NCBI RefSeq assembly: GCF_014197435.1
Contig: NZ_JACIFP010000001.1
Span: 2,728,001-2,792,000, forward strand
Source: Gordonia humi
GTDB taxonomy: Bacteria > Actinomycetota > Actinomycetes > Mycobacteriales > Mycobacteriaceae
DNA: 64,000 nt
Direction of reading: 5' to 3'
Shown: piece after piece, positions 35,847 to 43,313 of the stretch
Position numbering within the stretch: position 1 is the stretch's first letter
How the letters are laid out: the number at the start of each line of letters is the position of its first letter
Made by a program: the position numbers and the translations under genes
The notes under the pieces: generated by a model
What the model saw: only the letters and a program-made list of their open reading frames with translations
Databases searched by the model: none
Told to the model about the DNA's origin: nothing

Positions 35847-36887
35847 TCAGTAGGTGCCCGTCTCCGACAGCCCGTTGGGGAGTGATCCGGCGGCCACCGA
35901 GGCCGGTGGATGCGGTGCGGGCACGGCGGCGACGTTGCCGCTGCCGGTGCCCCGGACGAACCATCGGGGCCGGAACAGGATCGCGCCGCTGCGCGTGCGG
36001 TCGCGGAGGGCGGCGGCCCGCCAGGTCAGGATCGGGTGCGATGCGAGCAGGTTCACGACCCAGATGAAGAATCCGCGTTCGTGGACGGCGCGGTCGGCGA
36101 ACTGGTCGAAGTCGACGGCGCTCAGCAGGTACTTGCCCGAGGAGAGCGCGCCGATCATCGGTGCGGCGCCGTCCGGCCGCGAGTAGTAGCCGTAGTTGTC
36201 GGCCGTGTACTCCTGGGCGCGTGAGAGCAGCGAACCGAAGATCGGCAGGCTCATGATCAGACTGCTCAGCAGTTGGCGCCAGTACGAGGTGTGTCCGGCC
36301 GCGATATGCCCGATCTCGTGGCCGATCACGAACTCCAACGCCTCCGGGCTGCGCGCGGCGCCGCCGACCTCGAACAGGTCCGAGTAGACCACCACGTACC
36401 GGCGGAATCCGTGGCCCGACGCGAACGCGTTGAGCTGCCCGTTCCCGTTCATCACGTAGGCGTCCGGCACGAACTCCATGCCGTAGCGCGCCGACGCCTC
36501 GACGACGATGCGGAACGCGTCGGGGAACTGTGTCGGCGTGATCTGGACCGCGTTGGCCCGGATGCTCGCGTAGCCGACGCCGCGCCCGAGGAACACCAGG
36601 ATCGGCAGAGCCAGCGGGATCAGCAGGAACTCGCTGATGGCGCCGAGGGCGACGAACGTGATCACCGCGGCGTACGCGCCGAGTGCGGCGAGAACCGCGA
36701 TCACCAGGACCGGGATCTCCCACGGATGTCGTCGCGGGCGACCGGCGTACGCGGCGGGCGGCTGCCAGACTGACGTCGCCCCGATCGGCCGGGGCTCGAC
36801 GGGCAGGACCGAGTCGTCGACACCGGGCACCGACGGGATCGGCGCGCCGGGAAGGCGATGGTGGGGTATCGATTCAGCGGGGTCCAC
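35847..36887 (-). CDS. M48-family membrane zinc metalloprotease
   Basis: This 346-residue protein has an N-terminal proline-rich stretch, two adjacent TM segments (VLVIAVLAALGAYAAVITFVA and LLIPLALPILVFLGRG), and a peptidase domain with HEIGHIAAGH, the M48 (HtpX/Ste24) zinc site. Hydrophobic segments flank the catalytic site, so it is probably membrane-anchored with a cytoplasmic or periplasmic catalytic face. HtpX-type members degrade damaged membrane proteins. GTG 36887 is 23 bp from the divergent rpiB ATG, so the two promoters overlap in a very small space. Confidence 0.88.
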   Translation of the reverse strand: MDPAESIPHHRLPGAPIPSVPGVDDSVLPVEPRPIGATSVWQPPAAYAGRPRRHPWEIPVLVIAVLAALGAYAAVITFVALGAISEFLLIPLALPILVFLGRGVGYASIRANAVQITPTQFPDAFRIVVEASARYGMEFVPDAYVMNGNGQLNAFASGHGFRRYVVVYSDLFEVGGAARSPEALEFVIGHEIGHIAAGHTSYWRQLLSSLIMSLPIFGSLLSRAQEYTADNYGYYSRPDGAAPMIGALSSGKYLLSAVDFDQFADRAVHERGFFIWVVNLLASHPILTWRAAALRDRTRSGAILFRPRWFVRGTGSGNVAAVPAPHPPASVAAGSLPNGLSETGTY

Positions 36888-36909
36888 GCCTTGAAACTAT
36901 AGTGACCCC

Positions 36910-37389
36910 ATGCGCATTTACCTCGGGGCCGACCACGCTGGATTCGAACTGAAGAACCAGATCGCCGATCATCTGACGTCCGCGGGCCACGAGGTGGTCG
37001 ACTGCGGCGCACACGAGTACGACGCCGTCGATGACTACCCGGCGTTCTGCATCGCGGCCGCCGAACGCGTCGTCGCCGATCCGGGCAGCCTCGGCTTCGT
37101 CCTCGGTGGCAGCGGCAACGGTGAGCAGATCGCGGCGAACAAGGTCACGGGTGCCCGCTGCGCCCTCGCGTGGAGCGTCGAGACCGCGCAGCTCGCCCGC
37201 CAGCACAACAACGCCCAGCTGATCGGCATCGGGGGACGCATGCACTCCACCGAGGAGGCGTTGGCCATCGTCGACGCGTTCATCGGAGCCGAATGGTCCG
37301 ATGAGGCGCGTCATCAGCGTCGCATCGACATCCTCGCCGAGTACGAGACCACCGGTGTCGCGCCGGAGCTGCCTGAGCCGCCGCGCTGA
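36910..37389 (+). CDS. rpiB: Ribose-5-phosphate isomerase B
   Basis: This 159-residue enzyme interconverts ribose 5-phosphate and ribulose 5-phosphate in the pentose phosphate pathway. The N-terminus MRIYLGADHAGFELKN with the Asp-His pair and the phosphate-binding loop GGSGNGEQIAANK identify RpiB. As in the mycobacterial enzymes, a Glu in GNGEQIAANK replaces the catalytic Cys of many other RpiB proteins. It lies upstream of the nei gene on the same strand with a 17-bp gap, so the two are likely co-transcribed. Confidence 0.94.
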   Translation: MRIYLGADHAGFELKNQIADHLTSAGHEVVDCGAHEYDAVDDYPAFCIAAAERVVADPGSLGFVLGGSGNGEQIAANKVTGARCALAWSVETAQLARQHNNAQLIGIGGRMHSTEEALAIVDAFIGAEWSDEARHQRRIDILAEYETTGVAPELPEPPR

Positions 37390-37406
37390 TTCCGATCGGG
37401 TAGGCG

Positions 37407-38225
37407 GTGCCGGAAGGCCATGCGCTGCACCGTCTCGCGCGGCGACAGCAACGATTCTTCGGTGGACAGCGAGTCCGCGTCACCAGCCCGCAGGGAAGGT
37501 TCGCCCGCGAGGCGGCCGACCTCGACGGGTTGGTGTTCCGTCGTGCCGAGGCGTGGGGCAAGCACCTGATCCACCGCTATACCGAGCAGAACGTCGGACC
37601 GGTCGACGCCGGCCCGATGGTGCACGTGCACCTCGGCATCTACGGCGCGTTCAGCGAGGAGCCGACGCCGATGGGCGCGCCGACCGGCGAGGTCCGGATG
37701 CGGATCGAGGGAGACGAGACCGGCAGCGACCTACGCGGTCCGGCGGCGTGCGAGCTGTATTCGCCCGCCGATCTCGACGCCCTCATCGGGCGGCTCGGAC
37801 CGGACCCGCTGCGCGACGACGCCGACCCGGACAGGGCCTGGCGGGCGATCTCCCGTTCCCGCCGCGCCATCGGCTCCCTGCTGATGGATCAGAAGGTCAT
37901 CGCCGGCATCGGCAACATCTACCGCGCCGAGGTGCTGTTCCGCGTCGGCGTCGACCCGTACCGTCCGGGAACGCGGATCTCCCGTGACGAGTTCGACGCG
38001 ATCTGGGCGGATCTGTTGCATCTCATGCCGATCGGCATGCGGCGCGGACTGATTCACGTGGTCCGTCCCGAGGACGATCACGGTGCGCCCGCCTACGCCG
38101 TCGACCGTCCGCGCACGTACGTGTATCGGCGGGCGGGGGAGCCGTGCCGACTCTGCGGCACCACGATCGTGTGGCGTGAGATGGAGGGGCGAAACCTGTT
38201 CTGGTGCCCCGGCTGTCAGTCGTAG
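37407..38225 (+). CDS. nei: Fpg/Nei family DNA glycosylase
   Basis: This 272-residue base-excision-repair enzyme begins with the catalytic MPEGHALHRLA (Pro2 as nucleophile, Glu3). It has the helix-two-turn-helix region LLMDQKVIAGIGNIYRAEVLF and a C-terminal zinc finger (C-x2-C...C-x2-C in CRLCGTTIVW and WCPGCQS). It removes oxidised pyrimidines and cleaves the strand. The start is GTG 37407. The position after rpiB matches the mycobacterial nei1 (Rv2464c), so I favour Nei rather than Fpg/MutM. Confidence 0.93.
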   Translation: MPEGHALHRLARRQQRFFGGQRVRVTSPQGRFAREAADLDGLVFRRAEAWGKHLIHRYTEQNVGPVDAGPMVHVHLGIYGAFSEEPTPMGAPTGEVRMRIEGDETGSDLRGPAACELYSPADLDALIGRLGPDPLRDDADPDRAWRAISRSRRAIGSLLMDQKVIAGIGNIYRAEVLFRVGVDPYRPGTRISRDEFDAIWADLLHLMPIGMRRGLIHVVRPEDDHGAPAYAVDRPRTYVYRRAGEPCRLCGTTIVWREMEGRNLFWCPGCQS

Positions 38226-38293
38226 GCGATCCACAGCGGCTCCTCAGCAAGTCGAGGAGAGTCCTGTCAGAGTCGGCGGGCACAGTGGAGTCC

Positions 38294-39181
38294 ATGAGCG
38301 ATTCCACCGCACCGATCACCGTCCTGGCCGTGGGCGGCACGGGCGAATCGCGTCCCGGGGACCACCGACTCGAGGTGACCGGGATGCTCGCCGCCGTCAC
38401 AGACGTCCTCGACGACCGTTTCCGCAGTCGCTGGGTGGGGTACCCGGCGAGCTACGGACCCACCGCGGGGCGACACGGCATGGCCTACGTCGACAGCGTC
38501 GCCTGCGGCGTGGCCGCCCTCGCGCGGGCGGTGCGCGCCGTCGACGGTCCGATCATGATGATCGGCTACTCGCAGGGGGCCGCCGTCGTCCGCACGTTCC
38601 TCGCCCATCCGGCGACCACGGATCTGCTGGCGCGGGTGATGGCCGTGGGCTTCGTCGCCGATCCCCATCAGCCTCCGGGGGCCGTCGACGGCTGCACCGG
38701 ATGGGGCGTCGCGGGTCCGGGGGCGCCGGTTCCCGGCGACGTCCCGGCGTGCTGGGTCGGCACGTCCGCCGACGTGATCTGCAACGCCTCCGACGACTCG
38801 CTCGTCCGTGACATCGCGGATCTGACCGACTCGCTGTCGATCCTTCACCTCCGTCGGTGGATCACCGACATGGGCGCCGCCGTGCTCGGCAGGCGGATGC
38901 AGAACGCCGAACGGACGTCCGTGACGCCGCGGCAGTGGAGGCGTGACGCCCACCGAGTGCGCGCCGCCTGCCGCGAGGTCCGCGGATACCTGCCCGCGCG
39001 TATCGCCGTCGGCGGCCGGACGCTTCCGAATCCGATCGGCGGACGCCACGTCTCCTACGACGCTGAGCCGTACCTCCACGCGCCGTTGACCGACCCGGAC
39101 ATCACCGGCTGCCAGATGCTGGCGCAGTGGATGCAGGTCGAGGCGACGATGCAGCACGCGCGACTGGCACTCGCGGCGTAA
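38294..39181 (+). CDS. Cutinase/LysB-like alpha/beta hydrolase
   Basis: This 295-residue protein has a serine-hydrolase fold: after a short N-terminus (APITVLAVGGTGES) the nucleophile elbow GYSQGA is near residue 90-95 (Ser92), followed by VGFVADPHQPPG, an Asp-containing segment ADVICNASDDS, and a C-terminal His region RHVSYDAEPYLHAPL. The motif order matches mycobacteriophage LysB and PE-PPE/cutinase-type esterases, which cleave mycolyl-arabinogalactan or polyester bonds. No signal peptide is seen, as in phage LysB. ATG 38294 follows GTGGAG. It sits where mycobacteria have lipP. The chromosomal role is unknown; a phage-derived origin is possible. Confidence 0.75.
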   Translation: MSDSTAPITVLAVGGTGESRPGDHRLEVTGMLAAVTDVLDDRFRSRWVGYPASYGPTAGRHGMAYVDSVACGVAALARAVRAVDGPIMMIGYSQGAAVVRTFLAHPATTDLLARVMAVGFVADPHQPPGAVDGCTGWGVAGPGAPVPGDVPACWVGTSADVICNASDDSLVRDIADLTDSLSILHLRRWITDMGAAVLGRRMQNAERTSVTPRQWRRDAHRVRAACREVRGYLPARIAVGGRTLPNPIGGRHVSYDAEPYLHAPLTDPDITGCQMLAQWMQVEATMQHARLALAA

Positions 39182-39200
39182 CCCTCAGACCCGCCGACGA

Positions 39201-39241
39201 GACCGGGCCCCTACCGACTGATCGTCGGAAGGGGCCCGGTC
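39201..39241. terminator. Intrinsic terminator between convergent genes
   Basis: GACCGGGCCCCT pairs with AGGGGCCCGGTC, with a second inner stem CCGAC/GTCGG, between the LysB-like gene stop and the transpeptidase stop at 39270. Confidence 0.8.
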
Positions 39242-39269
39242 GTACGTCGCGTGGATGCGACGCGGGAGT

Positions 39270-39962
39270 CTAGCTGCCGGGGACGTACTGTCCGCCGACG
39301 GTGTTGCGCACCACGATGGCGGTGCCGCGTCCGACGTTGTCGAACACCCACTTGCCGTTCTCGGTGCTCACGTTGATGCAGCCGTGGCTGGCGTTCGAGA
39401 CGCCCTGCTGGGCGACCGACCAGGGAGCGGCGTGGATGAAGATGCCGTCCCACGACATGCGGGTCGCGTACTCGACGTAGGTGCGGTAACCCTCCGGGGA
39501 GTCGACCGGCACACCGTACGTGGACGAGTCCATGTACATGTCGCGGTACTTCTCCATGGTGTGGTACACGCCGTTCGGCGTCGGGTGCTGGTTGGTGCCC
39601 ATCGAGATCGGCATCTGCTTGACGAACTCGCCGTCCTTCCACCAGTAGATCTGGTGGGTGGCGTCATCGGCCAGGGCGACGTAGCCGGTCTCGGTCTGGA
39701 CCTTCGGCATCGCCGGGATCGCGGGCTTGGCCGGAGTGGTCGACTTCGGCTTGGGCTTCGGCGTCTCCTTCGACTTCGGAGTCGTCGGGGTGGGCAGCTT
39801 CGGAGGCGTCGGGAGATCGGGGACCTCGACCGGCGGAAGGCCCGGGATGACCGTGACAGGCGTCGCAGAGGCGACGGCGGGGACGCCGGCGCCGAGGGCC
39901 GCCACGCTCACTGCGATAGCGGTCAGGCGAGCCGCACGGCTCGCACTCTTCTTCTTGAACAC
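39270..39962 (-). CDS. L,D-transpeptidase (YkuD domain)
   Basis: This protein of about 230 residues has a signal peptide (KKKSASRAARLTAIAVSVA, cleavage near ASA) and a proline/lysine/threonine-rich linker of about 60 residues. It ends in a YkuD domain with the catalytic motif His in FIHAAPW and SHGCINVS (Cys in SHGC). It makes 3-3 crosslinks in peptidoglycan or attaches proteins outside the membrane. GTG 39962 is chosen because GAAGG lies 10 nt upstream and gives a typical signal peptide; an upstream GTG at 39995 is possible. The long Pro/Lys linker fits spanning the wall. Confidence 0.88.
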   Translation of the reverse strand: MFKKKSASRAARLTAIAVSVAALGAGVPAVASATPVTVIPGLPPVEVPDLPTPPKLPTPTTPKSKETPKPKPKSTTPAKPAIPAMPKVQTETGYVALADDATHQIYWWKDGEFVKQMPISMGTNQHPTPNGVYHTMEKYRDMYMDSSTYGVPVDSPEGYRTYVEYATRMSWDGIFIHAAPWSVAQQGVSNASHGCINVSTENGKWVFDNVGRGTAIVVRNTVGGQYVPGS

Positions 39963-40146
39963 GTCGTTTCTACCTTCGTTTCGTCGTAACGACACGCCAC
40001 CCCCGTGGACGCTCGCTGATCATCGTTACACAACCGTTGTCTCTCCGCCAACCGAAATCGCCGCGGGATCGGCTTCCGCCGTCCGATTAACGAGACATTT
40101 GCCCGTGAATCCGGTCACAGGAGTGTCCGATGTGATGCTCGTGTGG

Positions 40147-40710
40147 TCAGAGGGGAAGTGGGCTGGTGATGACCACGACGGCCTCGGCGGCGCCGTCGAC
40201 GGCGGTGAACTCGTGCGGACGGTCGCTGCGCCAGGTGTGGACGTCACCGGAACGCAGCGTCGTCGTGGCGCCCACGTGGCCGGCCCGCACGATGCCGGTG
40301 ACGACCGCGAGCTGCTCGCGGACGTCGCTGCCGTGCGCGGGGGAGACGTGGTGGGCGCCGCGCGGGAACTCGAGGCGGAACACCTCGACGGTCGCTCCGG
40401 TCGGATGATCGGTCGACGGCTCGAGTCGGCGTGTGGAGAGAAGGACGGTCACCATTCCGCCCGCCGCGGTGCCGTGTGCGCCGGGGGACTCGCCGAGGAG
40501 GGCGGTCAGTGGCACGTCCAGCGGCGCACACAGGGCGTACAGGGTCTCCACCGTCGGATTCCGGCGCCCGCTCTCGATCTCCGACAGCGTCGCCTTGCCG
40601 ACGCCGGCGCGCCGGGCGAGTTCGGACAGGCTGAGCGCGCGCGCGGCGCGCAGTTCCCGCAGGCGATCGCCCGGGCCGTTGTCGTTCACCTCGATGATCC
40701 TATCCGTCAT
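40147..40710 (-). CDS. XRE-family regulator with C-terminal cupin
   Basis: This 187-residue protein has an N-terminal helix-turn-helix (LSLSELARRAGVGKATLSEIESGRR) over about residues 15-70 and a cupin domain with the ligand-binding segment RGAHHVSPAHGSDV and a second half ending in PHEFTAVDG. Such HTH-cupin proteins regulate adjacent transport or catabolic genes with a small ligand. It is divergent from the benE gene 45 bp away, and two overlapping operators lie between them, so it likely represses both itself and benE. Confidence 0.9.
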   Translation of the reverse strand: MTDRIIEVNDNGPGDRLRELRAARALSLSELARRAGVGKATLSEIESGRRNPTVETLYALCAPLDVPLTALLGESPGAHGTAAGGMVTVLLSTRRLEPSTDHPTGATVEVFRLEFPRGAHHVSPAHGSDVREQLAVVTGIVRAGHVGATTTLRSGDVHTWRSDRPHEFTAVDGAAEAVVVITSPLPL

Positions 40711-40712
40711 AA

Positions 40713-40746
40713 CGTTCCGTTTACAGAACGTTCTGTTTATGGAACG
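40713..40746. promoter_or_regulatory. Two overlapping operators between the XRE regulator and benE
   Basis: Sites CGTTCCGTTTACAGAACG (40713-40730) and CGTTCTGTTTATGGAACG (40729-40746) fit CGTTCYGTTTAYRGAACG, each an imperfect dyad with 5-bp outer arms. They share a central CG and repeat in the same direction at 16 bp. Both lie between the two start codons. Binding by the adjacent XRE protein is inferred. Confidence 0.7.
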
Positions 40747-40754
40747 ATCGCAGC

Positions 40755-41951
40755 ATGGCTGACGGGACGACAGGGCAGGGGGTGTCGATCGGCGTGCCGA
40801 TCGGTGCCGGGATCGTGTGTGCGCTGGTGGGATTCACGTCGTCGTTCGCCGTCGTGCTGGCCGGGCTGCGCGCGGCGGGCGCCGACGCCGGTCAGGCCGC
40901 GTCGGGACTGCTGGCGGTGAGCGTGGCCATGGGGGCGGCGACCGTTCTCCTGTCGTGGCGGTTCCGGATGCCGATCACGTCGGCGTGGTCGACGCCCGGT
41001 GCGGCTCTTCTGGTGACCACCGGTGCGGTCGGCGGAGGCTGGGCCGCCGCGGTCGGCGCCTTCGTGTGTTGCGGTGTGCTCCTCGTCGTCACCGGACTGT
41101 GGCCGAGTCTGGCGGCCCTGGTGGCGCGTATTCCGACGCCCGTCGCGCAGGCGATGCTCGCGGGCGTCCTGCTGCCGCTGTGCGTGGAGCCGCTGCGCGG
41201 ACTCGTCGCCGATCCCGTGGCCGTGGCGCCGGTCCTGGTGGTCTGGCTGGTCCTGTTGAAGGTCCGGCCGCGCTGGGCGGTACCCGCGGCGTTCGCGGCG
41301 GCGCTCGTGGTGATCGTGGTGGCGATCGTGCGCGACGGTTCGGGTCCGGCGCTCGGCGATCTGGTGCCGACGTTGACCTTCACCGCGCCGTCGCTCACGG
41401 TGAGTGCGCTGACCGGTGTCGCGATTCCCCTCTATCTGGTGACCATGGCGGCCCAGAACATTCCGGGGGTGGCGGTGATGGCCGGCTACGACTACCGGGT
41501 GCCGTGGCGGCCGGCCCTGACGGTGACGGGCGTCGGCTCGATCGTCGCGGCGGTGTTCGGCGGGCACGCGATCAACCTCGCCGCGATCAGTGCGGCCTTG
41601 GCCGCCGCACCGGAGGCCGACCCCGACCATCGGCGACGCTGGGTCGCCGGATTCACGGCGGGTGTGACGTACCTGGTGCTCGGTCTGGGGTCGGCGGGAC
41701 TGGTCGCGGTGATCGTCGCCGCGCCGGACGGGGTCGTGCAGGCCGTCGCCGGGGTCGCGCTGGTCGGCGCGTTCGCGGGCGCCTGTGCGGGCGCCATGGG
41801 TGATGCCGACGGGCGCATCCCCGCGGCGGCGACCTTCGTCGTGGCCGCGTCGGGCGTGTCCGTCGTCGGCATCGGTTCGGCGTTCTGGGCGCTCGTCGTC
41901 GGTGTGGTGATGTGGACGCTCGGCGTCGGGCGGGTGCGCGCTCAGGCGTAG
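40755..41951 (+). CDS. benE: BenE-family aromatic acid transporter
   Basis: This 398-residue membrane protein has about 12 TM segments and matches BenE (benzoate/H+ symporter) in its pattern of repeats: AGLRAAGADAGQAASGLLAVS, AWSTPGAALLVTTGAVGGG, and the central NIPGVAVMAGYDYRVPWRP with GHAINLAAISAA. It would import benzoate or a related aromatic acid. No aromatic degradation genes are seen near it. ATG 40755 is just after the second operator. Its stop overlaps the convergent hypothetical gene by 10 bp. Confidence 0.88.
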   Translation: MADGTTGQGVSIGVPIGAGIVCALVGFTSSFAVVLAGLRAAGADAGQAASGLLAVSVAMGAATVLLSWRFRMPITSAWSTPGAALLVTTGAVGGGWAAAVGAFVCCGVLLVVTGLWPSLAALVARIPTPVAQAMLAGVLLPLCVEPLRGLVADPVAVAPVLVVWLVLLKVRPRWAVPAAFAAALVVIVVAIVRDGSGPALGDLVPTLTFTAPSLTVSALTGVAIPLYLVTMAAQNIPGVAVMAGYDYRVPWRPALTVTGVGSIVAAVFGGHAINLAAISAALAAAPEADPDHRRRWVAGFTAGVTYLVLGLGSAGLVAVIVAAPDGVVQAVAGVALVGAFAGACAGAMGDADGRIPAAATFVVAASGVSVVGIGSAFWALVVGVVMWTLGVGRVRAQA

Positions 41952-42262
41952 TCGGCGAACGGCTTCGGTCGCTTCGAGACCTCGTCCCACCTGATCGCGA
42001 GGCGGGTCGGGTCGGCGCGGTCGACGATCACCGGGAGGTTCTGACCGCTTTTCGGATACTTCTTCACCGGAACCGAGCAGTGGTGTCTGACCTTCTTCGG
42101 CGGAACGTCCGGCGCCGACACGACTCCGAGAATAAGCGCCGAATAGGAGATCGACGGAATGTCGCCGCCGCCGCTCGCGGGAGTGGGGCACACGTCCACC
42201 GTGAACTTGCCTAGGACCGGGTCTTTCATCCGCTTGGTCCGCCACCACAGCATCAGGCCCAC
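41942..42262 (-). CDS. Conserved hypothetical protein
   Basis: This 106-residue soluble protein (GTG 42262, or ATG 42253) has a compact sequence with two cysteines (VDVCPTPASG and RHHCSVPVKKYPKSGQNLPVIVD). The pattern suggests a small beta-barrel-like domain. I recognise no named family. It is convergent with benE, overlapping it by 10 bp at the 3' ends. The coding potential looks real because the frame has the expected GC-rich third positions. Confidence 0.6.
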   Translation of the reverse strand: MGLMLWWRTKRMKDPVLGKFTVDVCPTPASGGGDIPSISYSALILGVVSAPDVPPKKVRHHCSVPVKKYPKSGQNLPVIVDRADPTRLAIRWDEVSKRPKPFADYA

Positions 42263-42431
42263 GGCTCGGCGCTCCTCGTGTCATGTGTTCGGACGATCGA
42301 TGTGACCATCGCTGTGTTCTACCACGCGGTCCGGGTGGATCCGGCGGTTAACCCGCATGCGTCGTGATCGGGATGGGATGCTCTTTGCGCATGTCCCTCA
42401 CAAGGGGGACAAATCCGTGAAGGGGACGCTC

Positions 42432-42920
42432 ATGAGAAGAACAATCGGCCTGGCCGCGACCGTGCTCGCGGCGGGCGCGTTGCTCGTCGGCTGCAGCAGC
42501 GACGACGACTCGAAGGACAACACGTCGTCCGACTCCTCGTCGGCCTCGACGACGACCGACACGTCCTCGGGCGGCGGCACTGTGGTGAAGGTCGACGGAT
42601 CCGACCTCGACGGACTCGACCTCGACTCGGTGAGCTGCATGAAGCGGGCAGGCAAGATCACCATCGGCAGCACCGCGACCGCGGACGGGAAGGAAGCGCT
42701 CGGTGTGGTCATGAGCGACGGCAACCCGCCGAAGGTCGACACATTCGGCATCGTCTACGACGGCTCCGCGCTGGCCGTGGCCCCCGGTGTGGGGTCGGCC
42801 GAGGTGAAGGTGGACGGCGACGAGTACACCATCACCGGAACCGCCGCGGGAGCCGATATGGCGAATCCGACCGCGGGCATGCTCGAGAAGGACTTCGAGA
42901 TCGTCGTCACCTGCAAGTGA
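42432..42920 (+). CDS. LpqH-like lipoprotein (19-kDa antigen family)
   Basis: This 162-residue precursor has a lipoprotein signal (MRRTIGLAATVLAAGALLVGC) with the lipobox LVGC and a Ser/Asp-rich linker. The mature domain has two cysteines (VSCMKRAGK and VVTCK at the C-terminus) and resembles the LpqH/19-kDa lipoprotein group (ITGTAAGADMANPTAGM). It is anchored to the cell envelope and is likely surface exposed. ATG 42432 follows AAGGGG by 6 nt. A terminator follows. Confidence 0.9.
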   Translation: MRRTIGLAATVLAAGALLVGCSSDDDSKDNTSSDSSSASTTTDTSSGGGTVVKVDGSDLDGLDLDSVSCMKRAGKITIGSTATADGKEALGVVMSDGNPPKVDTFGIVYDGSALAVAPGVGSAEVKVDGDEYTITGTAAGADMANPTAGMLEKDFEIVVTCK

Positions 42921-42949
42921 GGTCATGAGCGCGTAGGCGCGAGAGCGAT

Positions 42950-42984
42950 CAGGGCCCGGTCTCCACACTGGAGACCGGGCCCTG
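42950..42984. terminator. Intrinsic terminator after the lipoprotein gene
   Basis: A perfect 16-bp stem CAGGGCCCGGTCTCCA with CAC in the loop begins 30 bp after the stop codon and ends just before the convergent tRNA-Gly. Confidence 0.85.
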
Positions 42985-42993
42985 ATTCGAATG

Positions 42994-43064
42994 AGCGGGC
43001 GACGGGAATCGAACCCGCGTAGCTAGTTTGGAAGACTAGGGCTCTACCATTGAGCTACGCCCGC
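42994..43064 (-). tRNA. tRNA-Gly (anticodon TCC)
   Basis: A 71-nt cloverleaf on the minus strand has acceptor GCGGGCG/CGCCCGC, anticodon loop CTTCCAA and T-arm GGTTCGATTCC. No CCA is encoded. It is divergent from tRNA-Pro. Confidence 0.93.
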
Positions 43065-43198
43065 GTCGCACTGCTGTGCGCTTGCAGAACACTACAGCAG
43101 ACGCGTCGGGAAGTTCAAAATCGGTGCCGGGTTCGTGTCGTACGGCCGTCGGCCCGTACTATGTGCGTTTGGCCGTGTCCGACCTTCGGATCCGACCA

Positions 43199-43272
43199 CG
43201 GGATGTGGCGCAGCTTGGTAGCGCATCCGCTTTGGGAGCGGAGGGTCGCAGGTTCGAATCCTGTCATCCCGA
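43199..43272 (+). tRNA. tRNA-Pro (anticodon TGG)
   Basis: A 74-nt cloverleaf has acceptor CGGGATG/CATCCCG, anticodon loop TTTGGGA and T-arm GGTTCGAATCC. No CCA is encoded. It lies 41 bp upstream of tig. Confidence 0.93.
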
Positions 43273-43313
43273 CGATCACGAGTCGTCCGTAAGACCTAAG
43301 GAGCATCTACGCC

